Of a DNA stretch of 13,856 nt, positions 7,594 to 13,856 are shown piece after piece. Within the stretch, counting starts at the first letter, position 1. Every line of letters starts with the position of its first letter. A program made the translations under genes and the position numbers. A model generated the notes under the pieces. It searched no databases. It saw only the letters and a program-made list of their open reading frames with translations, and had not been told where the DNA came from. The stretch comes from Aquificota bacterium (GTDB lineage Bacteria > Thermosulfidibacterota > Thermosulfidibacteria > Thermosulfidibacterales > B14-G1), in the NCBI GenBank assembly GCA_003648675.1, contig QMPS01000004.1, positions 1 to 13,856 of the forward strand. Reading direction: 5' to 3'.

Positions 7594-8604
7594 ATGCGCA
7601 TCGGTGTGGTGGGCGGAGGTAGTTGGGGAACAGCCCTTGCCCAGCTCCTGGCGGGTAAAGGGTTTTCTGTGAAGTTGTGGGTGTTTGAGTCCCATTTGGT
7701 TGATGAGATAAACACGAAAAGGGAGAATATCCTTTACCTCCCGGGGGTTCCTCTTTCCTCCAGAATAGAGGCTACAAACCGTATGGAAGAAGTCTCGGAG
7801 GGGGTGGATATCCTGATCAATGTGGTTCCTACCCAGCATATCCGCTCCGTTTGGGCAAGGGTGGCGGACCGTGTGCCAAAGGTGCCTCTGGTGAGCGCTA
7901 GTAAGGGGATAGAGGTTTCCACTCTGAAGACAGCCGATCGGATCTTTGAGGACCTCATGGGGGAAGAGGTGCGTCAGCGCTGGGCCTGTCTCTCTGGCCC
8001 CAGTTTTGCTAAAGAGGTGGCTCAGGGGTTGCCCACGGCGGTGACAATAGCTGCCTGGGATGATCGTTTGGCCCAGGATGTGGCCCAGGTGTTCATGACC
8101 TCTAGATTCAGGGTGTATACCCATGATGACGTGGTGGGTGTGGAGCTGGGCGGTGCTTTGAAAAACGTGATTGCCATTGCCGCTGGGATTTGTGAGGGTA
8201 TGGGATTGGGACACAACGCCCGGGCGGCTCTGATAACTAGGGGACTGGCCGAGATGAGTCGCTTGGGGGTGGTCATGGGGGCTCGGCCCCTCACCTTTTT
8301 GGGGCTTTCGGGTATGGGTGACCTTGTGTTGACTTGTACAGGGGATTTGAGTAGAAACAAGACCGTTGGCTTCCGAATCGGGAAAGGTGAGAAACCCCAG
8401 AACATTATGAAGGGAATGTCCATGGTTGCCGAGGGAGTACCCACGGCAGCGGCGGTGGTCTCTCTAGCGGACAAATTGGGGGTGGAGATGCCCATCAGCA
8501 TCGAGGTTTACAGGATCTTGTATGAGGATAAGGATCCCGCTGAGGCCTTGGGTGGTCTCATGGAACGGGCTCCCCGGCCCGAGTTTTATTGGATCCAGAA
8601 GTAG
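7594..8604 (+). CDS. gpsA: Glycerol-3-phosphate dehydrogenase [NAD(P)+]
   Basis: Reduces dihydroxyacetone phosphate to sn-glycerol-3-phosphate, the backbone of phospholipids. The 336 residues match the family length. The Rossmann loop is GGGSWGTA at 7-14, SASKGIE is at 101-107, LSGPSFAKEVAQGLPTAV is at 133-150, the catalytic Lys190 lies in GGALKNVIAIAAG, and LSGMGDLVLTC is at 238-248, followed by SRN at 253-255. It starts three bases after the ahcY stop. Its product is a substrate for the next gene, pgsA, which explains their pairing. Confidence 0.97.
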   Translation: MRIGVVGGGSWGTALAQLLAGKGFSVKLWVFESHLVDEINTKRENILYLPGVPLSSRIEATNRMEEVSEGVDILINVVPTQHIRSVWARVADRVPKVPLVSASKGIEVSTLKTADRIFEDLMGEEVRQRWACLSGPSFAKEVAQGLPTAVTIAAWDDRLAQDVAQVFMTSRFRVYTHDDVVGVELGGALKNVIAIAAGICEGMGLGHNARAALITRGLAEMSRLGVVMGARPLTFLGLSGMGDLVLTCTGDLSRNKTVGFRIGKGEKPQNIMKGMSMVAEGVPTAAAVVSLADKLGVEMPISIEVYRILYEDKDPAEALGGLMERAPRPEFYWIQK

Positions 8605-8622
8605 GTTTCCAGGGGTAGAGAG

Positions 8623-9144
8623 ATGAACCTTCCCAATATCCTCACCGTATCTCGGATAGTCTTTGTGATTCCCATACTCCTGTGCCTCTCCTCTGCCAGG
8701 TTGGGATGGAATATTCTGGCAGCCTTTTTCTTCTTTTTGGCCTCCTTCACAGATCTGGCTGACGGTTTTATTGCCCGTTCCCGGGGTGAGGTGACCGCCT
8801 TGGGAAAGCTTCTGGATCCTTTGGCTGATAAGATTCTTCTCCTCAGTGCTCTCATTCCTTTGGTTGCCCTTGAAAGGGTACCTCCTTGGCTGGCGGTACT
8901 GGTGTTGGCTAGGGAGTTTGCTGTCACGGGGCTCAGGGGGATGGCTGCCCTTAAAGGCATATCCATGGGGGCTGGGGGAATGGGCAAGGCCAAAACTTTC
9001 TTGTACACCTTGGCTTTGCTCTGTTTGATGGTTCATCTCCAGGTTCTGGGGATGCTCATCCTTTTACTGGGTGTTGTGGTGGCCCTTTACTCGGCTTATG
9101 AGTATTTTGCAGAGCATAAGGACATATTTGCGCGGGAGGGTTAA
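8623..9144 (+). CDS. pgsA: CDP-diacylglycerol--glycerol-3-phosphate 3-phosphatidyltransferase
   Basis: Membrane enzyme that makes phosphatidylglycerol phosphate from CDP-diacylglycerol and glycerol-3-phosphate. The CDP-alcohol phosphatidyltransferase motif D-x2-DG-x2-AR-x8-G-x3-D-x3-D is complete at residues 44-69 (D44, D47, G48, A51, R52, G61, D65, D69). The remainder is several hydrophobic spans, and the length of 173 residues is typical. The N-terminal MNLPNILTVSRI is also characteristic of PgsA as opposed to phosphatidylserine synthase. The gene lies 18 bases after gpsA and its TAA abuts the metK ATG. Confidence 0.93.
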   Translation: MNLPNILTVSRIVFVIPILLCLSSARLGWNILAAFFFFLASFTDLADGFIARSRGEVTALGKLLDPLADKILLLSALIPLVALERVPPWLAVLVLAREFAVTGLRGMAALKGISMGAGGMGKAKTFLYTLALLCLMVHLQVLGMLILLLGVVVALYSAYEYFAEHKDIFAREG

Positions 9145-10305
9145 ATGATAAACGGTGGAAAGAGGATTCTCTTCACTTCTGAGTCGGTGACGGAGGGGCA
9201 TCCCGATAAGATCGCCGATCAGATTTCCGATGCCATACTGGATGCCATACTGGCCCAGGATCCCCAGGGCAGGGTAGCTTGTGAGACCCTGGTGACTACG
9301 GGTTTAGCTTTTGTGGCCGGAGAGATCACCACCAGCTGTTATGTGGAGATCCCTGACATAGTCCGGGAGACTATCAGGGACATAGGTTACACCAGAGCCA
9401 AGTTTGGCTTTGACTCCGAGACTTGTGCCGTCATCACCTCCATTCATGCCCAGTCTCCGGACATTGCCATGGGTGTGGACACTGGGGGAGCGGGGGATCA
9501 GGGCCTCATGTTTGGTTATGCTACCAAGGAGACGGATGTCCTTATGCCCATGCCCATAGTTTTGGCCCATCGTCTCTGTGAGAGGCTGGCAGAGGTGAGG
9601 CGCAAGGATATTCTGGATTATTTGAGGCCTGATGGTAAATCCCAGGTGACGGTGGAGTATGAGGATGGTAAGCCTGTCAGGGTAACTACGATTGTGGTTT
9701 CTGCCCAACATGCACCGGACATCACCTTGAGGCAGCTTAGAGAAGATATCATAGAGTACGTCATAAAGTCTGTTATCCCCTGTGAGCTTCTGGATGAGGA
9801 GAACATAGTCTACCACATTAACCCCACGGGCCGTTTCGTCATAGGTGGTCCTCAGGCCGATACAGGCTTGACGGGTCGTAAGATCATAGTTGATACCTAC
9901 GGGGGTTCAGCCCGCCATGGTGGTGGTTGTTTTTCGGGTAAGGACCCAACTAAAGTGGATCGTTCTGCATCTTATATGTGCCGCTATGTGGCCAAGAATT
10001 TGGTGGCGGCCGGACTGTGCGAACAGTGTGAGATCCAGGTGGCCTACGCCATAGGCGTGCCTCAGCCCGTTTCCATATGTGTGGACACCCGGGGCACAGG
10101 GGTCTTACCCGACGAGAGGTTGGCCCTTATAATTGAGAGGGTCTTCGACCTGACTCCCCAGGGTATCATTAAACATTTGGACTTGAGGCGTCCTATCTAT
10201 AAGAAGACAGCGGTGTATGGCCATTTTGGTCGCGAGCTGCCCGAGTTTACCTGGGAGCGGGTGGATATGGCCGAGACCCTCAGAAAAGAGGCGGAACTGG
10301 ATTAA
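9145..10305 (+). CDS. metK: S-adenosylmethionine synthetase
   Basis: Makes S-adenosylmethionine from methionine and ATP, releasing phosphate and diphosphate. The bacterial-type signatures are present: [19 protein letters not shown] at 12-30 (His19), [12 protein letters not shown] at 115-126 and [20 protein letters not shown] at 258-277. Length is 386 residues, as usual. The archaeal type of enzyme has a different sequence, so this supports a bacterial host. The ATG directly follows the pgsA TAA, with GGGAGGG just upstream. AhcY at the start of the same operon removes the by-product of SAM-dependent methylation. No SAM riboswitch is possible in the zero-length gap. Confidence 0.97.
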   Translation: MINGGKRILFTSESVTEGHPDKIADQISDAILDAILAQDPQGRVACETLVTTGLAFVAGEITTSCYVEIPDIVRETIRDIGYTRAKFGFDSETCAVITSIHAQSPDIAMGVDTGGAGDQGLMFGYATKETDVLMPMPIVLAHRLCERLAEVRRKDILDYLRPDGKSQVTVEYEDGKPVRVTTIVVSAQHAPDITLRQLREDIIEYVIKSVIPCELLDEENIVYHINPTGRFVIGGPQADTGLTGRKIIVDTYGGSARHGGGCFSGKDPTKVDRSASYMCRYVAKNLVAAGLCEQCEIQVAYAIGVPQPVSICVDTRGTGVLPDERLALIIERVFDLTPQGIIKHLDLRRPIYKKTAVYGHFGRELPEFTWERVDMAETLRKEAELD

Positions 10306-10313
10306 GGTGAGTT

Positions 10314-10757
10314 ATGGCTCGGGTAGTAGTGATCATGGGTAGCGAGTCAGATAGGCCTGTCATGGAGAAGGCCTTAGAGGTTTTGGATGGGGCAGGTGTG
10401 GATTACGAGGTGGCGGTTCTTTCGGCCCACAGAAACCCTAAAGAGCTGCAAGAGTATCTGCTGGGCTTGGAGGAAAAGGGTACTCAGGTGGTTATAGCCG
10501 GGGCCGGTTGGGCTGCCCACCTGGCGGGATTCATTGCCAGCCACACTTCCTTGCCAGTCATAGGTGTTCCCATCTCTTCTTCGCCTTTGAGGGGTTTGGA
10601 TGCCCTCCTTTCTACAGTCCAGATGCCCCCCGGTGTGCCCGTAGCTGCAGTGGCCATAGACTGTGCCAAGAATGGGGCATGGTTGGCCCTGAGGATTTTG
10701 GGGCTCCAGGATGAGAGGATAGAGGCATTTTTGAAAGAGAGAGTATCTTTTCCCTGA
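10314..10757 (+). CDS. purE: N5-carboxyaminoimidazole ribonucleotide mutase (PurE)
   Basis: Purine-synthesis enzyme that moves the carboxylate of N5-CAIR to give CAIR. MGSESD at 8-13, the catalytic-His segment LSAHR at 36-40, [13 protein letters not shown] at 61-73, LPVIGVP at 80-86 and [18 protein letters not shown] at 94-111 are the family blocks. Length is 147 residues, a standalone PurE. Two positions differ from the usual GAGGAAHLPGM: Trp66 replaces Gly, and Ala71 replaces Pro. No purK lies next to it, so whether it acts as the class I mutase or as a direct AIR carboxylase cannot be settled, although overall it looks like class I. It starts eight bases after metK. Confidence 0.93.
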   Translation: MARVVVIMGSESDRPVMEKALEVLDGAGVDYEVAVLSAHRNPKELQEYLLGLEEKGTQVVIAGAGWAAHLAGFIASHTSLPVIGVPISSSPLRGLDALLSTVQMPPGVPVAAVAIDCAKNGAWLALRILGLQDERIEAFLKERVSFP

Positions 10758-10787
10758 GATTTGGATCTCGGGGTTTTCGGGGGGTGT

Positions 10788-11414
10788 ATGGGAGGGGTCC
10801 GGTATTTGGTCTGGAAGGAGGGGGGCGAGCTGCCTCAGGAGTTAGTTCTGCTTCTTCAGGCGAACGAGGTGGCGGTCATCCCCACTGATACCCTTTATGC
10901 TTTGGCGGCCCGGGCCTTTTCATCGGAGGCAGTAGAGAAGGTGTACAGGATAAAGGGAAGGGAAAGAAAAAAGGCTCTTTCCCTCTTTTTCGCTCGGGTA
11001 GAGGAGTTGGAGAGTCTTTTTCATCTCTCTCCCTTGGCCATGAGGTTGGCAGAGTGCTACTTGCCAGGCCCCCTTACTCTCGTTCTAAAGCCTAGAGTGG
11101 AGTTTCCTCCTCCTCTTTTGGGACCGGGGGGAGGTGTAGGGGTGAGGGTTCCTCAACATCCAATCCCTAGAATGTTGGTGGAAGCTTTAGGTGAGCCGGT
11201 CACTGCTACCAGCGCCAATGTGAGTGGTGAGAGGGATCCTCTCACCGTGGCAGATCTTCCTCCTAGGCTTTTGGAGGAGGTGAAGCTAGTGGTGGATGGG
11301 GGAAAGGCGAGGGGAGTGCCTTCCACAGTGGTGGACTTTACAGGGGATAGTCCCCGCATCCTTAGGGAGGGGGTTATTTCCTCCCGGAAGCTGGAGGAGA
11401 TATTCTATGGATAA
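10788..11414 (+). CDS. L-threonylcarbamoyladenylate synthase, Sua5/YciO/YrdC family
   Basis: Makes the threonylcarbamoyl-AMP used for the t6A37 modification of tRNAs that read ANN codons. Family blocks are visible: IPTDTLYALAARAF at 31-44, YRIKGRERKKALSLFF at 53-68, YLPGPLTLVL at 91-100, GVRVP at 118-122, TATSANVSG at 139-147, PSTVVD at 178-183 and ILREG at 191-195. At 208 residues it is the short TsaC/YrdC-like form without the C-terminal Sua5 domain. ATG 10788 follows a GGGGGG run; an upstream TTG at 10761 would add nine residues without a better site. The final eight bases overlap the next gene. Confidence 0.88.
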   Translation: MGGVRYLVWKEGGELPQELVLLLQANEVAVIPTDTLYALAARAFSSEAVEKVYRIKGRERKKALSLFFARVEELESLFHLSPLAMRLAECYLPGPLTLVLKPRVEFPPPLLGPGGGVGVRVPQHPIPRMLVEALGEPVTATSANVSGERDPLTVADLPPRLLEEVKLVVDGGKARGVPSTVVDFTGDSPRILREGVISSRKLEEIFYG

Positions 11415-12732
11415 AAAGAAGGCAGAAGGCCTTTATATTAAGGTTAGACCTGGGTCTAGGGCCCTCTATCACAGGGCGTGTCAGGTTATGGCGGGGGGGA
11501 TCTCCCATAATCTGCGTAGAGTTCGTCCTTTCCCCTTCTATGTACAGAGGGCGCGAGGTCCTTATCTCTATGATGTAGATGGCAATAAGTACCTGGATTT
11601 TTGGATGGGCCATTATGCCCACATTCTGGGTCACGCTTTTCCTCCGGTAGCTCAAGCCGTTTCGGACCTGGTTTCTGGGCGGGGGTATCACTTCGGCTTG
11701 GTTCATCGGGAAGAGGTGGAGCTGGCTGAGAGGGTGGTGGATCTGGTGCCCTGTGCTGAATCAGTGCGCTTCTGCACTTCTGGAACAGAGGCAGGGATGT
11801 ATGCCCTGCGACTGGCTAGGGCATATACAGGGAGGAGCAAAGTGGTGAAGGTCATGGGTGGGTGGCACGGCGCCTCCACAGACCTCACCTTTTACATCTA
11901 TCCCCCTTTCTCTGGAGCTGACAGTGAAGGGCTTCCTGTGGGCATGGAGGACCAAGTGATTCCTGCCCCTTTCAACGATTTGGAGGGTACTATAGAGGCG
12001 ATGGAGAGGGCAGGGGATCAGCTGGCTGCCCTCATAGTGGAGCCTGTGATAGGGGCTGGGGGATGTGTGCCTCCTAAAGAGGGCTATCTGGAGGGAGTGA
12101 AGGAGGAGTTAGATAAAAGGGGAGCTTTGCTCATTTTCGATGAGGTGATCACCGGTTTTCGTCTAGCCTTGGGCGGAGCTCAGGAGTATTTTGGTGTCAC
12201 TCCTCACTTGGTCACTTTGGGTAAGATTCTGGGAGGAGGCTTTCCCCTTGGGGCGGTGGCGGGTCCCAGGGAGATTCTCTCCCTTGCTGATGCTACAGGG
12301 GGCACGCCCAAGGTTCTGATAGGAGGAGGTACTTTCTCCTGCCATTCTGTCAGTATGGTGGCGGGTCTTAAGGTATTGGAGTACCTAGTGGACAACGCTT
12401 CGTGGCTTTATCCATTGCTGGAGGAGAGGGGCAAAAGGGTCCGTTCAGTGCTTGAGGACATCTTTCTGGCCCATGGGGTGAGGTGTCAGGTGACAGGTGT
12501 GGCTTCCCTCTTTATGGCCCATTTCCCCATGGGAGAGGTGGACCCCCAGGACCCTGCAGCTCTGGCCTTGGTCCAGGACAAGGAGAAAGAGATTCTTTTC
12601 CAGTTGTTGCTCGTGAACCGAGGTGTTTTTGTTATGCACGGGGGGGGCGCTGTTTCCCTGGCCCACACCGATGAGGTGCTGGACCACTACTTTCAGGCTG
12701 TCTCAATGGCTGTTGAGGAGATGGAGCCTTGA
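11407..12732 (+). CDS. Class III PLP aminotransferase, glutamate-1-semialdehyde aminomutase-like
   Basis: A fold-type I, PLP-dependent enzyme of 441 residues, closest in layout to HemL. PLP features are intact: SGTEA at 125-129, WHG at 153-155, IVEPVIGAGGCVPP at 210-223, LLIFDEVITGFRLALGGAQE at 241-260 (Asp245) and the Schiff-base Lys273 in TLGKILGGGFPLGA. Several HemL hallmarks differ: GSWGPMILGH is MGHYAHILGH here, SFGAPTE is HFGLVHR, the usual CYHGHAD is GWHGAST, and GTLSGNP is GTFSCHS. I therefore do not call it hemL; it may be an aminotransferase or aminomutase with another substrate. ATG 11407 has GGAGGAG upstream and overlaps the preceding gene by eight bases; it in turn overlaps the epimerase gene. 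Confidence 0.85.
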   Translation: MDKKKAEGLYIKVRPGSRALYHRACQVMAGGISHNLRRVRPFPFYVQRARGPYLYDVDGNKYLDFWMGHYAHILGHAFPPVAQAVSDLVSGRGYHFGLVHREEVELAERVVDLVPCAESVRFCTSGTEAGMYALRLARAYTGRSKVVKVMGGWHGASTDLTFYIYPPFSGADSEGLPVGMEDQVIPAPFNDLEGTIEAMERAGDQLAALIVEPVIGAGGCVPPKEGYLEGVKEELDKRGALLIFDEVITGFRLALGGAQEYFGVTPHLVTLGKILGGGFPLGAVAGPREILSLADATGGTPKVLIGGGTFSCHSVSMVAGLKVLEYLVDNASWLYPLLEERGKRVRSVLEDIFLAHGVRCQVTGVASLFMAHFPMGEVDPQDPAALALVQDKEKEILFQLLLVNRGVFVMHGGGAVSLAHTDEVLDHYFQAVSMAVEEMEP

Positions 12733-13676
12733 GAGTTTTTGTGACGGGGGCCACAGGTTTTGTGGGTAGTCACGTGGCTCAGGCCCTGGTGGATAGGGGA
12801 GATGAGGTGGTGGCCCTGGTAAGGGCCAGGAAAAGTTGGTTGGGAGAGATCCCTGGGGTGAAAAAGGCCCGGGGGGATGTGTTGGATGCCTATTCCTTGG
12901 CTGAGGCCTTCAGTTCTCCTTTTGATCTGGTGGTCCACTGTGCTGGACTCACCAGCGCTCCCAGAAACATGGACTACTACCGGGTGAACGCCTTGGGGAC
13001 TTACAACTTGGTAAGAGCTCTCAAAAATGCGCCCTGGCGACCTGGGCTGGTAGTGTATATTTCCAGCCTCGCGGCGGCAGGTCCGGGAGAAGTGAATGAA
13101 GAGTGCGAGGAGAGGCCCTTGACCCCTTACGGTGAGAGCAAGCTTTATGGAGAGTACTTCGTTGTGGATTCGGGCCTCCCCTGTCTTATCCTTAGACCAC
13201 CTGTGATTTTCGGTCCCCGGGACACGGATGTCCTGCAGTTCTTCAAACTCGTAAAGCGGGGATGGGCACCGGCTTTTTTCAGGAAAAAGCGGCTCAGCCT
13301 GGTCTATGTGAGGACACTAGTGGAGGCTCTCCTCTTTTTGTTGGAGAGGGGGGCGCAGGGCACTTATTTTGTGGCCGATGGCACCTTTTCCTGGTGGGAA
13401 GTGGCGGAGAGGGTTTCCAAGATTGTGGGCAAAAAGCTGAGGCCTTTCCCCTTGCCCCAGGGTTTTTTGATTCCTGTGGCCGGGGTTTCCCAGTTTTATC
13501 GTTGTCTCACGGGCAGGCCCGTTCTTCTGAGCAAAGAGAAGGTCCAGGAGATGCGCCAAGACGCTTGGGTGTGTGAAACTTCCCGTCTCTCTTCTATGGG
13601 GTTTGTTCCCTCCCTATCTCTGGATGAGGCTCTTCGAGAGACTCTGGAGTGGTACGAAGAGAAGGGCTACTTGTGA
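12729..13676 (+). CDS. NAD-dependent epimerase/dehydratase (extended SDR)
   Basis: A 315-residue extended short-chain dehydrogenase. The Rossmann loop GATGFVG is at 7-13, ARGDVLD at 47-53, VVHCAGLTS at 68-76, SS at 112-113, and the catalytic Y134-G-E-S-K138, followed by LRPPVIFGPRD at 155-165. The substrate is unknown; relatives act on nucleotide sugars, hopanoid precursors, sterols or flavonoid-like alcohols. The start is TTG 12729, overlapping the TGA of the aminotransferase gene as TTGA, with GAGGAG at 12716-12721. This is the only start giving the complete N-terminal beta strand MRVFVTGATG. It is the last gene of the operon, and the overlap suggests a functional pair with the PLP enzyme. 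Confidence 0.88.
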   Translation: MRVFVTGATGFVGSHVAQALVDRGDEVVALVRARKSWLGEIPGVKKARGDVLDAYSLAEAFSSPFDLVVHCAGLTSAPRNMDYYRVNALGTYNLVRALKNAPWRPGLVVYISSLAAAGPGEVNEECEERPLTPYGESKLYGEYFVVDSGLPCLILRPPVIFGPRDTDVLQFFKLVKRGWAPAFFRKKRLSLVYVRTLVEALLFLLERGAQGTYFVADGTFSWWEVAERVSKIVGKKLRPFPLPQGFLIPVAGVSQFYRCLTGRPVLLSKEKVQEMRQDAWVCETSRLSSMGFVPSLSLDEALRETLEWYEEKGYL

Positions 13677-13718
13677 TGTTCAATGTTCAAAGTTCAATGT
13701 TCAAGGTTCTATGTTGAG
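13677..13718 (+). repeat. Six tandem heptamers (TGTTCAA type)
   Basis: The run reads TGTTCAA, TGTTCAA, AGTTCAA, TGTTCAA, GGTTCTA, TGTTGAG, starting on the base after the SDR gene stop. The first base of each unit varies while GTTCAA is conserved in the first four. Read as protein in one frame it gives FNVQ-type nonsense peptides, a known source of false small ORFs. Confidence 0.85.
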
Positions 13719-13777
13719 TCAGGTTCGCTTTAGAGCATGGGCATTTAGTCTAGAGCTTAGAACTTTGAACGTTGAAC
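13692..13777. repeat. Inverted repeat built of GTTCAA heptamers
   Basis: The arm 13692-13713 and the reverse complement of 13756-13777 match at 19 of 22 positions, and every mismatch falls on the variable seventh base of the heptamer. The spacer is 42 bases. A further GGTTCAAG (reverse strand, 13791-13798) lies beyond. It resembles a dispersed intergenic palindromic element and could fold in RNA downstream of the long operon, but has no T-run for a classical terminator. Confidence 0.75.
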
Positions 13778-13856
13778 CCCGGGATCGGGCCTTGAACCCT
13801 ATATCCCAGGTAGGGTGAGGGGGTGCCTGGGGAAGCGGGCGGGATAGTTTCCCGAG
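13778..13856. other. GC-rich noncoding right edge
   Basis: No gene is supported before the window ends. The sequence becomes G-rich, with inverted pairs CCCAGG/CCTGGG (13805-13810 and 13826-13831) and CGGG/CCCG near 13840-13854. It might be the start of a structured RNA or the leader of the next gene, but it is cut off by the window edge and I cannot assign it. Confidence 0.3.

Noticed and set aside
11296-11406. Upstream extension of the PLP enzyme gene
   Set aside because: The frame is open to 11296, but this part lies inside the YrdC-type gene in another frame. ATG 11407 has a well-spaced GGAGGAG and gives a normal family N-terminus.
13677-13777. CRISPR-like array
   Set aside because: The repeats are seven bases long, contiguous and in both orientations. 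There are no spacers and no cas genes nearby.
13573-13818. 81-codon frame over the end of the SDR gene and the repeat
   Set aside because: Its FNVQ/LNVEP stretches are translations of the heptamer repeat, a familiar artefact, and the first third is an out-of-frame shadow of the SDR gene.

Overview
This is a bacterial chromosome segment carrying 15 recognisable protein genes, 14 of them on the + strand. The genes are tightly packed, with purine-rich Shine-Dalgarno sites, frequent start/stop overlaps and some TTG starts. MetK, PgsA, GpsA and the two-motif beta-carbonic anhydrase are bacterial in type, and adenosylhomocysteinase is of the short prokaryotic form. The ahcY/metK operon next to an OFA-family carboxylate transporter, a SatP-type acetate transporter and an Hsp20 would suit an anaerobic, perhaps thermophilic, bacterium such as a Desulfobacterota/Thermodesulfobacteriota relative. 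That placement is inference, because no rRNA or taxonomic marker is present.

Left part (1-2650): an AT-rich leader with a 20-bp element at 172-191 precedes a SatP/YaaH acetate-succinate transporter (361-936). A 15-bp hairpin plus T-run follows directly and overlaps the start of an unknown multi-span membrane protein (966-1577). A single-span anchored protein of unknown function comes next (1617-2087). A convergent small heat-shock protein (2099-2650, minus strand) has an N-terminal arm built of six ten-residue units that each begin with Phe.

Middle part (2651-6206): a roughly 500-bp AT-rich region carries a second copy of the 20-bp element (3057-3076, 19 of 20 identical). It is followed by a possible 21-codon leader ORF whose stop overlaps (ATGA) the start of an OFA-type MFS transporter (3214-4467). 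A hairpin terminator at 4495-4525 comes next. A secreted seven-blade propeller protein (4546-5556) and a beta-carbonic anhydrase (5566-6150) then form a two-gene unit that ends in a strong terminator (6176-6206).

Right part (6207-13676): a probable eight-gene operon starts from a promoter just after that terminator: ahcY, gpsA, pgsA, metK, purE, a Sua5/YrdC-type gene, a glutamate-1-semialdehyde-aminomutase-like PLP enzyme, and an SDR epimerase/dehydratase. It mixes the activated methyl cycle (MetK makes SAM, AhcY clears SAH), phospholipid head-group synthesis (GpsA supplies glycerol-3-phosphate, PgsA uses it), purine synthesis and tRNA t6A modification. The last two genes overlap and have no assigned pathway. 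The window ends in a heptamer-based inverted repeat (13677-13777) in noncoding DNA.

No phage, transposase, CRISPR or defence gene was seen. The most unusual items are the shared element upstream of two carboxylate transporters, the two transporter-distal hairpins placed right before the next gene's ribosome site, the leader ORF, the Hsp20 decapeptide array and the heptamer inverted repeat.
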